64,000 nt of DNA. Origin: Herminiimonas sp. (GTDB lineage: Bacteria > Pseudomonadota > Gammaproteobacteria > Burkholderiales > Burkholderiaceae_D). A program made the position numbers and the translations under genes. This document shows, piece after piece, positions 26,655 through 35,698 of this stretch; within the stretch, counting starts at the first letter, position 1; every line of letters begins with the position of its first letter. The notes beneath the pieces are model-generated. The model ran no database searches. It saw nothing but the letters and a program-made list of their open reading frames with translations, and was not told the DNA's origin. The DNA is taken from assembly GCA_027310305.1 (NCBI GenBank), contig DAIDBD010000074.1, forward strand, positions 1-64,000, read 5' to 3'.

Positions 26655-27464
26655 ATGCCGACCACTGCTACTCCTGCCGGATTCGCCAATCGATGCCTGC
26701 ATCAGCTTCGGCTGTTTTTCATTGCGCTGCAATTCTTCACGCGCCTCCCGGTTCCGCGCTGGGTCGGATTCGCGCCGGACTGGCTGCGGCATGCGTCTCG
26801 CTATTTTCCTGCTGTCGGCATCGTGGTGGGCATCGTCACTGCGGCGGTGTATGCGGTCGCGGTTTTCATCCTGCCGCAGCCGGTTGCCGTACTGCTGTCG
26901 ACTGCCGCGGGCATTTATCTGACCGGCGCTTTCCATGAAGACGGGTTCGCGGACATGTGCGACGGATTCGGCGGCGGCTATACGCCGGAGCGGACGCTTG
27001 AAATCATGAAGGATTCCCGCATCGGGGCATATGGCGCGATCGGCATCGGCTTGCTGCTGGCCTTGAAATGCATGACGCTGTCCTATCTGCCGTCATGGCC
27101 CGTGGCGGCGGCGCTGCTGGCGGCGCATCCGTTGTCGCGGCTGGCGTCGGCGTCCCTGATCTGGCGGCTGTCTTACATAAAAGCGGATGGCAAGGCCAAG
27201 CCGCTGGCAGAGGAAATGACGGCAGCGGAATTCTGCATCGGCGCGATGGCGGTCCTCGCGCCTGTAGCCGCATTGGGTATTGCCGGTTGGTTATCGTGGC
27301 AGAGCATCGCTGCCGGCACGCTGGCAGCAGCATTCGCTGCGTCGTACCTGGCAAGGATGTTCGTGCGCCGCATCGGCGGTTATACCGGCGATTGCCTGGG
27401 CGCGGTGCAGCAGGTTGCCGAAGCGGCGTTTTATCTGGGTCTGCTGGCGGCCATGCCGCATTGA
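26655..27464 (+). CDS. cobS: Adenosylcobinamide-GDP ribazoletransferase (cobalamin synthase)
   Basis: Integral membrane enzyme that joins alpha-ribazole (phosphate) to adenosylcobinamide-GDP to form adenosylcobalamin. The 269-residue protein has several hydrophobic helices and the conserved GAFHEDGFADMCDGFGGG motif (metal binding) followed by KDSRIGAYGAIG. It is 15 bases downstream of cobT and 20 bases upstream of the phosphatase gene. Confidence 0.95.
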   Translation: MPTTATPAGFANRCLHQLRLFFIALQFFTRLPVPRWVGFAPDWLRHASRYFPAVGIVVGIVTAAVYAVAVFILPQPVAVLLSTAAGIYLTGAFHEDGFADMCDGFGGGYTPERTLEIMKDSRIGAYGAIGIGLLLALKCMTLSYLPSWPVAAALLAAHPLSRLASASLIWRLSYIKADGKAKPLAEEMTAAEFCIGAMAVLAPVAALGIAGWLSWQSIAAGTLAAAFAASYLARMFVRRIGGYTGDCLGAVQQVAEAAFYLGLLAAMPH

Positions 27465-27484
27465 ACGGTCATTGAGCGGCTCTC

Positions 27485-28039
27485 ATGCGTATTTATCTGG
27501 TGCGCCATCCCAAACCCCTTGTTGCTCCCGCTACCTGCTACGGTCGCACTGACATGGCTGTATCCGAGGCAGAAGAAACGCTCGCATTGCATGCGCTGAC
27601 GCCGGCTTTGCCCGGGCGCACGCCGGTATTTTCAAGTCCCGCGTTGCGTTGCACCGGGCTGGCGGCCAGCCTGAGCCGCGCGCTTGATTGTCCCGCGCCT
27701 ATCCATGATCCGCGTCTGGCCGAGATGAATTTCGGCCGCTGGGAAATGCGTTCCTGGAGCGACATTCCCCGTACTGAAATCGATGCGTGGGCTGACGACA
27801 TGGCCGGCTACCGTCCGGGCGGCGGCGAGAGTGTAGCGCAGGCGGCGCAACGGGTTCGTGCATTTCATGACGACTTGCTGCAGTTGCGCCATGACTGCGC
27901 CATCGTGGTTTGCCATGCCGGCACGATACGGCTATTGCTTGCCTGCCGGCACGGCTTGCCGATTGCAGACATGGCGCTGCATGCGGCAAGCACGCCGCAC
28001 GGTATCGCTTACGGCGGACTGGCGATACTCGACTGCTGA
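27485..28039 (+). CDS. cobC: Alpha-ribazole phosphatase (histidine phosphatase family)
   Basis: Removes the phosphate from alpha-ribazole phosphate or adenosylcobalamin phosphate. The 184 residues show the phosphoglycerate-mutase-like fold: LVRHPKPLV with the catalytic histidine at the N-terminus (RHP instead of the commoner RHG), EMNFGRWE, and the second histidine in VCHAGTIRLL. Its position after cobT and cobS supports the assignment over other histidine phosphatases. Confidence 0.9.
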   Translation: MRIYLVRHPKPLVAPATCYGRTDMAVSEAEETLALHALTPALPGRTPVFSSPALRCTGLAASLSRALDCPAPIHDPRLAEMNFGRWEMRSWSDIPRTEIDAWADDMAGYRPGGGESVAQAAQRVRAFHDDLLQLRHDCAIVVCHAGTIRLLLACRHGLPIADMALHAASTPHGIAYGGLAILDC

Positions 28040-28098
28040 GAAGGCCTTCCCCGCAAGACTGCGGTTGCCGTCAGCCGGCATCGGCTTTACAATTGCGA

Positions 28099-28302
28099 TG
28101 TTTTGGTGCCCGCGGACATGTCCATGTCCGCAGTTAAACGGGAAACACGAAGCTGCTTGATCAGCGAGCGTGTGCTGCCCCCGCAACGGTAAGCAAGCGT
28201 CACTTTTCGGTGACTGGCTGTCTCTCAATACCACTGTGCATAGGCATGGGAAGGTGAGGCAGTTTGACTTGTTAGCCCGGATACCGGCCAACACAGGTGG
28301 AA
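28099..28302 (+). promoter_or_regulatory. Cobalamin riboswitch
   Basis: The stretch contains the conserved blocks of the adenosylcobalamin aptamer in order: GGTGCCCGCGGACATG, GTTAAACGGGAAACACG, GCTGCCCCCGCAACGGTAAG, the CCACTGTGCATAGGCATGGGAAGG core, and AGCCCGGATACCGGCC ending in AACACAGG. It ends about 155 bases before the btuB-type receptor gene, leaving room for an expression platform. It should repress the uptake and synthesis operon when cobalamin is plentiful. Confidence 0.95.
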
Positions 28303-28456
28303 GTGCTGCGAACGGGGATCTTTGCAATGTGAATGGGAAATGCGCCGGTACGTTGTCGCCTTTCTTTCCTTTCAGTTGTCGGACGCCGATCGAGTGCTTC
28401 TGTTCAATCCAGCCTGCGGGGAAGCGGCTGGTTGTGTCCTCACTTGAAAATTGATC

Positions 28457-30364
28457 ATGACCTCTACTCTAACGCGGCACGCCCATGTGGCGATCAAGCC
28501 GTGCGCTATCCTCATTGCCGTTACCGCTGTATTTCCTTCGTTTGCTCTTGCGCAAGCCCATCCTGACCAGATGCTTGCGCCGGTGGTGGTGACCGCCACC
28601 CGTTCGCCTCAGGCAGCAACGGATGTATTGGCTGATAACATTCTTATTACATCCGAAGAAATCGCGCAATCAGGACAAAATTCGCTAGTCGATTTGCTGC
28701 AGCGGCAACGCGGCATTGAAATAGCCAGAAACGGCGGTCCGGGAACAAATTCATCTGTTTTTGCGCGCGGTACCAATAATAATCAGACGCTGGTTTTGAT
28801 CGACGGCGTGCGTACGGGTTCTTCAACCTCCGGCGGCGCGACCTGGGCTGCAATCCCGCTGTCGCAGATCGATCATATTGAAATCGTCTACGGGCCGTTA
28901 AGCAGTTTATATGGTGCAGATGCGGTTGGTGGTGTCGTGCAGATTTTCACGAAAAAGGGCGATGGCGCTCCGCATTTCACGACATCCGCAGGATATGGGA
29001 GCTATGCGACGCGATCGCTGCAAGCCGGTGTTTCCGGTTCGACCAGTGACCAAAACCGGTTTCGTTATGCACTCAATATAGCGAAAGAGGATTCGGGCGG
29101 TTTTTCAGCCACCAATCCCGGAAACTTTTCATTCAATCCGGATAAGGACGGATATAAAAAGAGCAGCGCAAGCGGCCAGTTCTCTCTGGACATTGCCAAA
29201 GGCCATGAAGCAGGATTCAATTTTCTGCAAAGCCGGATCGATTCCCAGTTCGATAACGGTCCTGCCAGTTTCGATGCGCGCAACGAAAGCAAGCTGGGAA
29301 GTTACAGCCTGTATTCCAAAAACCGGTTTCTGCCGCAGTGGACAAGTTTGTTGCAGCTTTCGCAGTCCACGGACAAGCTCGATTCGATTACGTCGGCAGC
29401 GTTGCCGGCGGGAACAAGCACATTCAATACCAAGCAGATCGACCTCACGTGGCAGAACGACATTGCGTTAGGCGCCGATGTGCTGCAGCTTCTCGCCGAG
29501 CGCCGCAAGGAAGAAGTGGATTCGACCCGGCCTGAGCTGGCTCGCGACCGGACTACCGATTCATTTGCCGCGTCGTATCAATTCAAGCGCGATGCGCATC
29601 TTGCCAACGTCAGTGTGCGCAACGACCGCAATTCACAGTTCGGTTCCGCGACCACCGGCAGTCTGGCATATGGTTACCGGATGACCAAAGCCTTGCGCGT
29701 CAATGCGAGCGCCGGCACCAGCTTTCGGGCGCCGACCTTCAATGAGCTGTACTACAAGTTTTCCAATACCAATTTTTACGGCATTGAAACGAACCGGCCC
29801 GAACATGGAAAAAATGCAGAAATCGGCTTGTACTATGACGATGGAAAGTCGCAACTGAGCGCGGTGTATTACCGCAATGCCGTGAGGGATATGCTCGTGT
29901 ATGCGAATCCTTGCCCGGTGTCGCCGGCAACCCATACGTTCGGTTGCGCCTATAACGTGAATAAAGCGTTACTTACCGGTGTATCGCTCGGCGCAAAAAC
30001 CACGCAGGGCAATCTGACTGTCCGTGGCACGCTCGACCTGCAGGACCCGCGTGACGAGACAGCCGACAAGCTATTCGCCCGTCGCGCCAGACAGCATGGC
30101 ACCGTGGCTGTCGAATATGCCGCTGGCGCGATCAGGTCGGGCGCGGAAATGGTATTTTCCGGCAAGCGTTTCGACGATTCGTCCAATACAATTGTATTGG
30201 GCGGATATTCGCTGCTGAATTTGTACGGCAGCTACGATTTCGCGCGCGACTGGTCTTTATTCGCACGTTGGGACAACGTGATGAACAAGGATTACGAGCT
30301 GGCCAGAAATTATGCTACAGCAGGTTCCTCGGTATTTGTCGGCGTGCGTTACGGCTTCAAATAA
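28457..30364 (+). CDS. btuB: TonB-dependent outer-membrane receptor for cobalamin (BtuB-like)
   Basis: Takes up cobalamin across the outer membrane using TonB energy. The 635-residue protein has an N-terminal signal region (MTSTLTRHAHVAIKPCAILIAVTAV begins it), a TonB-box-like PVVVTATR, the plug domain (about 40-160; QRQRGIEIARNGGPG, LIDGVRTG, YGADAVGGVVQIFTKK), and a beta-barrel ending in a terminal aromatic-rich FVGVRYGFK. The ATG at 28457 is preferred to a TTG two codons earlier. The cobalamin riboswitch upstream and the operon context make cobalamin or cobinamides the likely ligand. Confidence 0.93.
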   Translation: MTSTLTRHAHVAIKPCAILIAVTAVFPSFALAQAHPDQMLAPVVVTATRSPQAATDVLADNILITSEEIAQSGQNSLVDLLQRQRGIEIARNGGPGTNSSVFARGTNNNQTLVLIDGVRTGSSTSGGATWAAIPLSQIDHIEIVYGPLSSLYGADAVGGVVQIFTKKGDGAPHFTTSAGYGSYATRSLQAGVSGSTSDQNRFRYALNIAKEDSGGFSATNPGNFSFNPDKDGYKKSSASGQFSLDIAKGHEAGFNFLQSRIDSQFDNGPASFDARNESKLGSYSLYSKNRFLPQWTSLLQLSQSTDKLDSITSAALPAGTSTFNTKQIDLTWQNDIALGADVLQLLAERRKEEVDSTRPELARDRTTDSFAASYQFKRDAHLANVSVRNDRNSQFGSATTGSLAYGYRMTKALRVNASAGTSFRAPTFNELYYKFSNTNFYGIETNRPEHGKNAEIGLYYDDGKSQLSAVYYRNAVRDMLVYANPCPVSPATHTFGCAYNVNKALLTGVSLGAKTTQGNLTVRGTLDLQDPRDETADKLFARRARQHGTVAVEYAAGAIRSGAEMVFSGKRFDDSSNTIVLGGYSLLNLYGSYDFARDWSLFARWDNVMNKDYELARNYATAGSSVFVGVRYGFK

Positions 30365-30369
30365 TGATC

Positions 30370-30399
30370 TGCGCGCGCAGCCATCGCGCTGCGCGCGTA
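30370..30399 (+). other. GC-rich intergenic hairpin between btuB and btuC
   Basis: The 11-bp stem TGCGCGCGCAG/CTGCGCGCGTA (30370-30380 with 30389-30399, one G-T pair) closes an eight-base loop six bases after the btuB stop. There is no T-run after it, so it is not a standard terminator. It may protect or process the mRNA between receptor and transporter genes. Confidence 0.5.
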
Positions 30400-30437
30400 C
30401 ACCGTATTGACACACCTGCCAAGTTGAGAAGTTAGTC

Positions 30438-31484
30438 ATGCAAACCCTCGCGCATACTGCACTCACGATTTCTCGTCCGCGCCGAAAGTTTCGTGCATGG
30501 GCGATCTTGTGCTTGCTGTTGGCATTTGCGCTGGTGAGCATCGTGTTCGCCTGCAGCATCGGATCGGTCACGTTATCCGCAACTGACCTGTTTGGCGCAA
30601 TCGGCGAAGCGCTGCATGGCACCCATTCGACACTTGCCGCCACACTGCTTGAATTGCGTCTGGGCAGGGCGTTGTCGGGTTTCGCAACCGGGGCGATGCT
30701 GGCGCTGGCCGGCGTGATGATGCAGGCTTTGTTGCGCAATCCGCTGGCCGATCCGTATGTGCTGGGCGTGTCGGGCGGCGCTGCGGTCGGCGCGCTGGCA
30801 TCGATGCTGTTCTTCAGCGCGGTCTGGATGATCGATGCCGCCGCGTTTGCCGGCGCCATCTCGGTCGCGTTGCTGCTGTTCGTACTGGCGAATCGCGATC
30901 TGCGCGGCGGCATTGTCGACGGCAATGCGCCGCTGCTGTTGCTGACCGGCGTGATCGTGGCGTCGGGTTGCGGCGCGCTGGTGACGCTGATGCTGTCGGT
31001 TGCGCCGGACAATCGTTTGCGCGGCATGGTGTTCTGGCTGATCGGCGACTTGTCCGGCACGCAACTGCGCTGGCTGCCCTGGCTGGTATTGGCGGGCGCA
31101 CTGCTCTATGCCATCCGGATGGCGCGCGCCATCAATGTGGTGGCGCTCCATGCGGAAGCGGCGGCGACGCTGGGCATCCGGGTCGGTACATTGAGGAAAG
31201 GGCTGTTTGGCTGTGCGGCGCTGCTGACTGCCAGTGCGGTGAGCAGCGCCGGCAGCATCGGTTTTGTCGGGCTGATCGTTCCGCATGCGTGCCGCTTTGC
31301 GCTCGGCCCCGATCACCGTCTTCTGTTGCCGGCGGCAGCATTGGTCGGCGGCACGTTCCTGGTGCTGGCTGATACGCTGGCGCGCAGCGTAATCGCGCCC
31401 CAGCAACTTCCGGTCGGCGTCATCACCGCGCTGATCGGCGTGCCGGTATTCCTGTTGCAACTGCATCACATTCGCAAGAGATGA
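30438..31484 (+). CDS. btuC: Cobalamin ABC transporter permease (FecCD family)
   Basis: A 348-residue inner-membrane permease of the FecCD/BtuC family with about ten hydrophobic helices and the characteristic NPLADPYVLGVSGGAAVGA segment near residue 95. It dimerises and works with the ATPase directly downstream, which it overlaps by four bases. FecCD proteins carry either iron-siderophores or corrinoids; the riboswitch-led cobalamin operon points to corrinoids. Confidence 0.9.
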   Translation: MQTLAHTALTISRPRRKFRAWAILCLLLAFALVSIVFACSIGSVTLSATDLFGAIGEALHGTHSTLAATLLELRLGRALSGFATGAMLALAGVMMQALLRNPLADPYVLGVSGGAAVGALASMLFFSAVWMIDAAAFAGAISVALLLFVLANRDLRGGIVDGNAPLLLLTGVIVASGCGALVTLMLSVAPDNRLRGMVFWLIGDLSGTQLRWLPWLVLAGALLYAIRMARAINVVALHAEAAATLGIRVGTLRKGLFGCAALLTASAVSSAGSIGFVGLIVPHACRFALGPDHRLLLPAAALVGGTFLVLADTLARSVIAPQQLPVGVITALIGVPVFLLQLHHIRKR

Positions 31485-32266
31485 TACTGATGCGTACAGT
31501 CGATCTGCATCTTCGTATCGGTGAACGCTTGCTGGTGGCGGGACTCGACTGGCAGATTCAGGCCGGAGAATGCTGGTGCGTCATCGGCCGCAATGGCGCA
31601 GGCAAAAGCACGCTGCTGCGCACACTGACGGGCTTGCGCGAGCCGGATAGCGGATCGGTGCAGTTGCAGGGACGCGCGTTGCAAGACTGGCCGTTGCAGG
31701 AACTGGCGCGTCAGCGTGCGTTCCTGCCGCAAGGGCGCAGCGATGCATTCGGCTATCGCGTGATTGAAACGGTGCTGACTGCACGCCATCCGTACCACGA
31801 TGCCGCGTATTGGGATTCGGATGCCGACTATCAGGCAGCGCATGCCGCACTGCAGGCGCTCGATGTGGATGCGCTGGCCGATCGCGACGTGCGCACGCTT
31901 TCCGGCGGCGAGCGCCAGCGCGTGGCGATTGCCGCGGTGCTGGCGCAGGATACGCCGTTGCTGTTGCTCGATGAGCCGGCCAATGCGCTCGATCTCGCGC
32001 ATCAGGTCGGCGTGATGGGTTTGCTGGCCCGTCTGTGCCGTCAAGCCGGTAAATCGGTTGTGATGGTCAGTCACGATCTGAATCTGGCGCACAGTATTGC
32101 GACTCATGCGCTGTTGCTGATGGGCGATGGCGGCTTGCAGGCCGGACCGGTGGCCGAGGTGATGCAAGCCCCGATCCTGAGTCGCTGCCTGGGCCATCCG
32201 ATTGAAATCATCCGCCATGGCGAGCGTGCCATTTACATACCCGTCGAGGAAAAACATCATGACTGA
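31481..32266 (+). CDS. btuD: Cobalamin ABC transporter ATP-binding protein
   Basis: A 261-residue ATPase with Walker A GRNGAGKSTLL (about residue 37), Q-loop, ABC signature LSGGERQRV (about 137), Walker B LLLLDEPANALD and the switch histidine in VMVSHDLN. It overlaps btuC at its start and cobO at its end, consistent with one translationally coupled transporter and synthesis operon. Confidence 0.92.
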   Translation: MILMRTVDLHLRIGERLLVAGLDWQIQAGECWCVIGRNGAGKSTLLRTLTGLREPDSGSVQLQGRALQDWPLQELARQRAFLPQGRSDAFGYRVIETVLTARHPYHDAAYWDSDADYQAAHAALQALDVDALADRDVRTLSGGERQRVAIAAVLAQDTPLLLLDEPANALDLAHQVGVMGLLARLCRQAGKSVVMVSHDLNLAHSIATHALLLMGDGGLQAGPVAEVMQAPILSRCLGHPIEIIRHGERAIYIPVEEKHHD

Positions 32267-32867
32267 AGACAATATCAACGACCGTCATCGTGCGCGCATG
32301 CAGCGCAAGAAAGACGTGATCGATCAAAAAATAAATTCGGCAAAGCGGGATGCCGGCGTGCTGCTGGTCAATACCGGCAATGGCAAGGGCAAAAGCTCCA
32401 GCGCATTCGGCATGGTGATCCGCACGCTCGGCCATGGCAAAAAGGTCGGCATCGTGCAGTTCATCAAGGGTGCGATGGCGACCGGAGAAGAACGCTTCCT
32501 GCGGCGCTTTCCGGACGAGGTCAGTTTCTACGCGATGGGCGAGGGCTACACCTGGGAAACCCAGGACCGCGAGCGCGATATCGCCTGTGCGCAAAAAGCG
32601 TGGGAACAGGCGCAGCGTTTTCTCCGCGACCCCGAGATCGGACTGGTCGTGCTCGATGAACTCAATATCGCACTGAAATACCGGTACGTCGATATCAATC
32701 AGATCATCGCCGATCTGGATGAACGGCCCGAGATGCAGCACGTCGTCGTTACCGGACGCGGCGCGCCGCCGGAGCTGATTGAAATTGCCGATACCGTGAC
32801 CGAGATGCAACCGGTCAAGCATGCATTTGCTGCCGGCATAGCCGCGCAGCCCGGCGTTGAATGGTAA
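32259..32867 (+). CDS. cobO: Cob(I)yrinic acid a,c-diamide adenosyltransferase
   Basis: Transfers the adenosyl group of ATP to the cobalt of reduced corrinoids. The 202-residue protein is of the CobA/CobO/BtuR type, with the P-loop NTGNGKGKSSSAFG (about residue 40), VLDELNIALKYRY and the C-terminal TGRGAPPELIEIADTVTEM. The ATG at 32259 overlaps the end of btuD by eight bases. It can act in both salvage of imported corrinoids and de novo synthesis. Confidence 0.95.
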   Translation: MTEDNINDRHRARMQRKKDVIDQKINSAKRDAGVLLVNTGNGKGKSSSAFGMVIRTLGHGKKVGIVQFIKGAMATGEERFLRRFPDEVSFYAMGEGYTWETQDRERDIACAQKAWEQAQRFLRDPEIGLVVLDELNIALKYRYVDINQIIADLDERPEMQHVVVTGRGAPPELIEIADTVTEMQPVKHAFAAGIAAQPGVEW

Positions 32868-32877
32868 GGCAACGCAG

Positions 32878-34185
32878 ATGAACATGTCCGCTGCCGCCCG
32901 CGTCGTTCTGGTATCCGCCATCGCGTCGGGACAGGGGAAAACCACGGTGACCGCGGCGCTGGCGCGCAAGCTGCTGCGCCAGGGATTGCGGGTACGGATA
33001 TTCAAGGCAGGCCCCGATTTTCTCGATCCGCAGATGCTGGCGCGCGCCAGCGGCGCGCCGGTCTACACGCTCGACCTGTGGATGGTCGGTCTTGCGCAAT
33101 GCCGCTCGCTGCTGGCGCAGGCGGCTGCAGAGGCGGACGTGATTCTGATCGAAGGCGTGATGGGCCTGTACGATGGAACGCCTTCTTCCGCCGATCTGGC
33201 GCGCGCTTTCGGCGTGCCGGTCATGGTCGTGCTCGATGCGTCGGCGATGGCGCAAACGGCGGGCGCGGTCGTCATGGGATTGCGCGATTACGGGCCGGTC
33301 GATCTGGCCGGGGTCATTGCGAACCGGGTCGGCAGCGCGCGCCATGCCGAAATGGTGGCAAGTGCCATGCGCAAGGTACCGCTGTTCGCCACATTGCCAA
33401 AACAGATTCAATCGCTGCCGGAACGGCATCTCGGCCTGGTGCAGCCGGACGAAGTCGAAGCGCTTGAGTCCGTGCTCGACGGGATCGCCGAACAACTGGT
33501 GTTCGATGCGGACGCGTGGAACGGGCTGCGCACCATCTCGTTCGATGCAGCTGATGCGATGCCGTCCGTTGCGCCAGTATTGAATGGCAAAACCATCGCA
33601 GTGGCCCGGGACGCCGCTTTTGCGTTTGTCTATCCGGCCAATCTGGATTGCCTGCGAAGGATGGGTGCTGCATTGGCATTTTTTTCGCCGCTGGCAAACG
33701 AGCCGGTTCCTTCCATCGCCGATGCGGTTTATCTGCCGGGCGGATATCCCGAGCTTCATTCTCAAACGCTGTCGCAGGCAACCGATTGGCAGGATTCGAT
33801 CCGGACGGCGCATGCGGCAGGCATGCCGATCCTGGCGGAATGCGGCGGATTGATGGCGCTGGCCGAGACCTTGACCGATCTGAACGGCATGACCTGGCCG
33901 ATGGCCGGCCTGCTGCGCGGGCAGGTGCGGATGCAATCGCGCCTCGCCGCAATCGGCTTGCAGGGATGGACGACACCGTACGGCGAACTGCGCGGCCATG
34001 CATTTCACTACTCGCGTTTTGAAACGGCAATCGCACCGGTGGCGCATGCAACCAAACATCCTTCGGCCGATGCCGGAGAAGCCGTCTTTCGCGTTGGTGC
34101 GCTGACGGCTTCCTACTTCCATGGGTATTTCCCTTCATGTCCGGCAGCGGTTGCAGACATCTTCCTAGGCTCGGCGTTGACATGA
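32878..34185 (+). CDS. cobB: Cobyrinate a,c-diamide synthase
   Basis: Amidates the a and c carboxyl groups of (hydrogeno)cobyrinic acid using glutamine and ATP. The 435-residue protein has the N-terminal dethiobiotin-synthetase-like ATP site SAIASGQGKTTV and a C-terminal class I glutamine amidotransferase domain with GGYPELHS and the nucleophile in LAECGGLMAL. An ATG two codons later (32884) is also possible. Its presence implies either de novo corrin synthesis from genes outside the window or a leftover of that pathway. Confidence 0.93.
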   Translation: MNMSAAARVVLVSAIASGQGKTTVTAALARKLLRQGLRVRIFKAGPDFLDPQMLARASGAPVYTLDLWMVGLAQCRSLLAQAAAEADVILIEGVMGLYDGTPSSADLARAFGVPVMVVLDASAMAQTAGAVVMGLRDYGPVDLAGVIANRVGSARHAEMVASAMRKVPLFATLPKQIQSLPERHLGLVQPDEVEALESVLDGIAEQLVFDADAWNGLRTISFDAADAMPSVAPVLNGKTIAVARDAAFAFVYPANLDCLRRMGAALAFFSPLANEPVPSIADAVYLPGGYPELHSQTLSQATDWQDSIRTAHAAGMPILAECGGLMALAETLTDLNGMTWPMAGLLRGQVRMQSRLAAIGLQGWTTPYGELRGHAFHYSRFETAIAPVAHATKHPSADAGEAVFRVGALTASYFHGYFPSCPAAVADIFLGSALT

Positions 34186-34739
34186 ATCGCACACTGGTAT
34201 TCGGCGGTGCGCGTTCAGGCAAAAGCGCTTATGCAGAAACGCTTGCTGCCGCTTCCGGCAAGGAAGTGATCTATATCGCCACCGCGCAGCCGGGCGACAG
34301 CGAAATGGCAGCCCGCATTGCCCATCACCGGCAGCAACGCAATCAGGCATGGACGACTGTCGAGGAATCGATCTCGCTGGGCGCCGCCATCGCACAGTGG
34401 AGCAGGCCGGAACGATTGGTACTGGTCGATTGCCTGACTGTCTGGCTGTCCAACCTGGTGTTCTCCGAAGCAAAGGATTTTCCGGATATCGGAGAAATCA
34501 TTCCGCCTGCATGCTTTCATGAAGAGCGCGAGCGATTTTTGCAGGCGCTTCGGCAAGCCGCCGGCGACATCGTTCTGGTATCGAATGAAATCGGCATGGG
34601 TGTCATACCGCAAGGTGCGATATCGCGCTGGTTCGTCGATGAGGCGGGCCGCCTGAATCAGGCGGTTGCTGCAATATCCGAGCAAGCGATATGGGTCGCG
34701 GCTGGTTTGCCTCTGGTGCTCAAAGGACGATCATGCTAA
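34182..34739 (+). CDS. cobU: Adenosylcobinamide kinase/guanylyltransferase
   Basis: Bifunctional enzyme that phosphorylates adenosylcobinamide and adds GMP to form adenosylcobinamide-GDP, the substrate of CobS. The 185 residues show the P-loop FGGARSGKSAYAE, the LVDCLTVWLSNL segment and SNEIGMGVIPQGAISRWF, all conserved in CobU/CobP. Its ATG overlaps the cobB stop. Confidence 0.95.
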   Translation: MNRTLVFGGARSGKSAYAETLAAASGKEVIYIATAQPGDSEMAARIAHHRQQRNQAWTTVEESISLGAAIAQWSRPERLVLVDCLTVWLSNLVFSEAKDFPDIGEIIPPACFHEERERFLQALRQAAGDIVLVSNEIGMGVIPQGAISRWFVDEAGRLNQAVAAISEQAIWVAAGLPLVLKGRSC

Positions 34740-35698
34740 CCGGATTGAGTGTTGCCATGATCGCGTTGCTGATTGCCGCGGGCGTGATGCTCGATCTGAT
34801 GCTGGGCGAAGCGCGACGCTGGCATCCGCTGGTCGGGTTCGGCCGGCTGGCCAATGCAATCGAGCTGAAGCTGAACCGCGGCCGGCACCGATATCCGGCC
34901 GGTGCGCTGGCGTGGCTATTGGCGGTGATGCCGCTGATCTTGATCGCGTACTGGCTCATTCGATGGGGCACAAGCATCGAGATGATGGCGGGCGCCGGCC
35001 TGCATGCCGTATCGCTATATTTCTGTCTTGGCTTGCGCAGCCTGCGCGATCACACGTTACCGATCGAACAGGCGCTGGCGCAAGACGACCTGATCACGGC
35101 GCGGCAGCGAACGGCGCTGATCGTCAGCCGCGATACGGAGCAAGCCGATGCATCCGATCTTGCCAAAGCCGGTGTCGAATCGCTGCTGGAAAACGGCAAC
35201 GACGCCGTGTTCGGCACATTGTTCTGGTTCATCGTCGCAGGCGGCCCGGGCGCCATTCTGTTCAGGTTGGCCAATACCCTCGATGCCATGTGGGGATACC
35301 GCACGCCGCGTTATCGCGCTTTCGGTTGCGTCGCCGCCCGCATCGATGACGTGCTGAACTGGATTCCGGCCCGGCTGACTGCATTGTCATACGCGCTGCT
35401 CGGCAATACCGGATCCGCCTGGCATTGCTGGCGCACCCAGGCGCCGCAATGGTCGAGCCCGAATGCCGGTCCGGTCATGGCATCTGGCGCAGGCGCTTTG
35501 GAACTGGCTCTCGGCGGCGAAGCTTCCTACGGCGGCGTCATCGAAAACAGGCCGCCGCTGGGAACCGGGCGGCTCGCGACGCCGTCCGATATCAGCCGCG
35601 CCTGGCGGCTGGTGGCTGTTACGACCGCCCTGTGGATCAGTGTCGTCATCCTGATTGCCGCATTCAAATGGCTTCTGGAAAGGGAAATGCATGCTTGA
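34733..35698 (+). CDS. cbiB: Adenosylcobinamide-phosphate synthase
   Basis: Integral membrane enzyme that attaches aminopropanol (or its phosphate) to adenosylcobyric acid. The 321-residue protein begins with hydrophobic helices, has DLMLGEARRWHPLVGFGRL near residue 22 and the signature GVESLLENGNDAVFGTLFW in the middle. The ATG at 34733 follows AAAGGA and overlaps the cobU stop by seven bases. Called cobD in some naming schemes. Confidence 0.94.
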   Translation: MLTGLSVAMIALLIAAGVMLDLMLGEARRWHPLVGFGRLANAIELKLNRGRHRYPAGALAWLLAVMPLILIAYWLIRWGTSIEMMAGAGLHAVSLYFCLGLRSLRDHTLPIEQALAQDDLITARQRTALIVSRDTEQADASDLAKAGVESLLENGNDAVFGTLFWFIVAGGPGAILFRLANTLDAMWGYRTPRYRAFGCVAARIDDVLNWIPARLTALSYALLGNTGSAWHCWRTQAPQWSSPNAGPVMASGAGALELALGGEASYGGVIENRPPLGTGRLATPSDISRAWRLVAVTTALWISVVILIAAFKWLLEREMHA

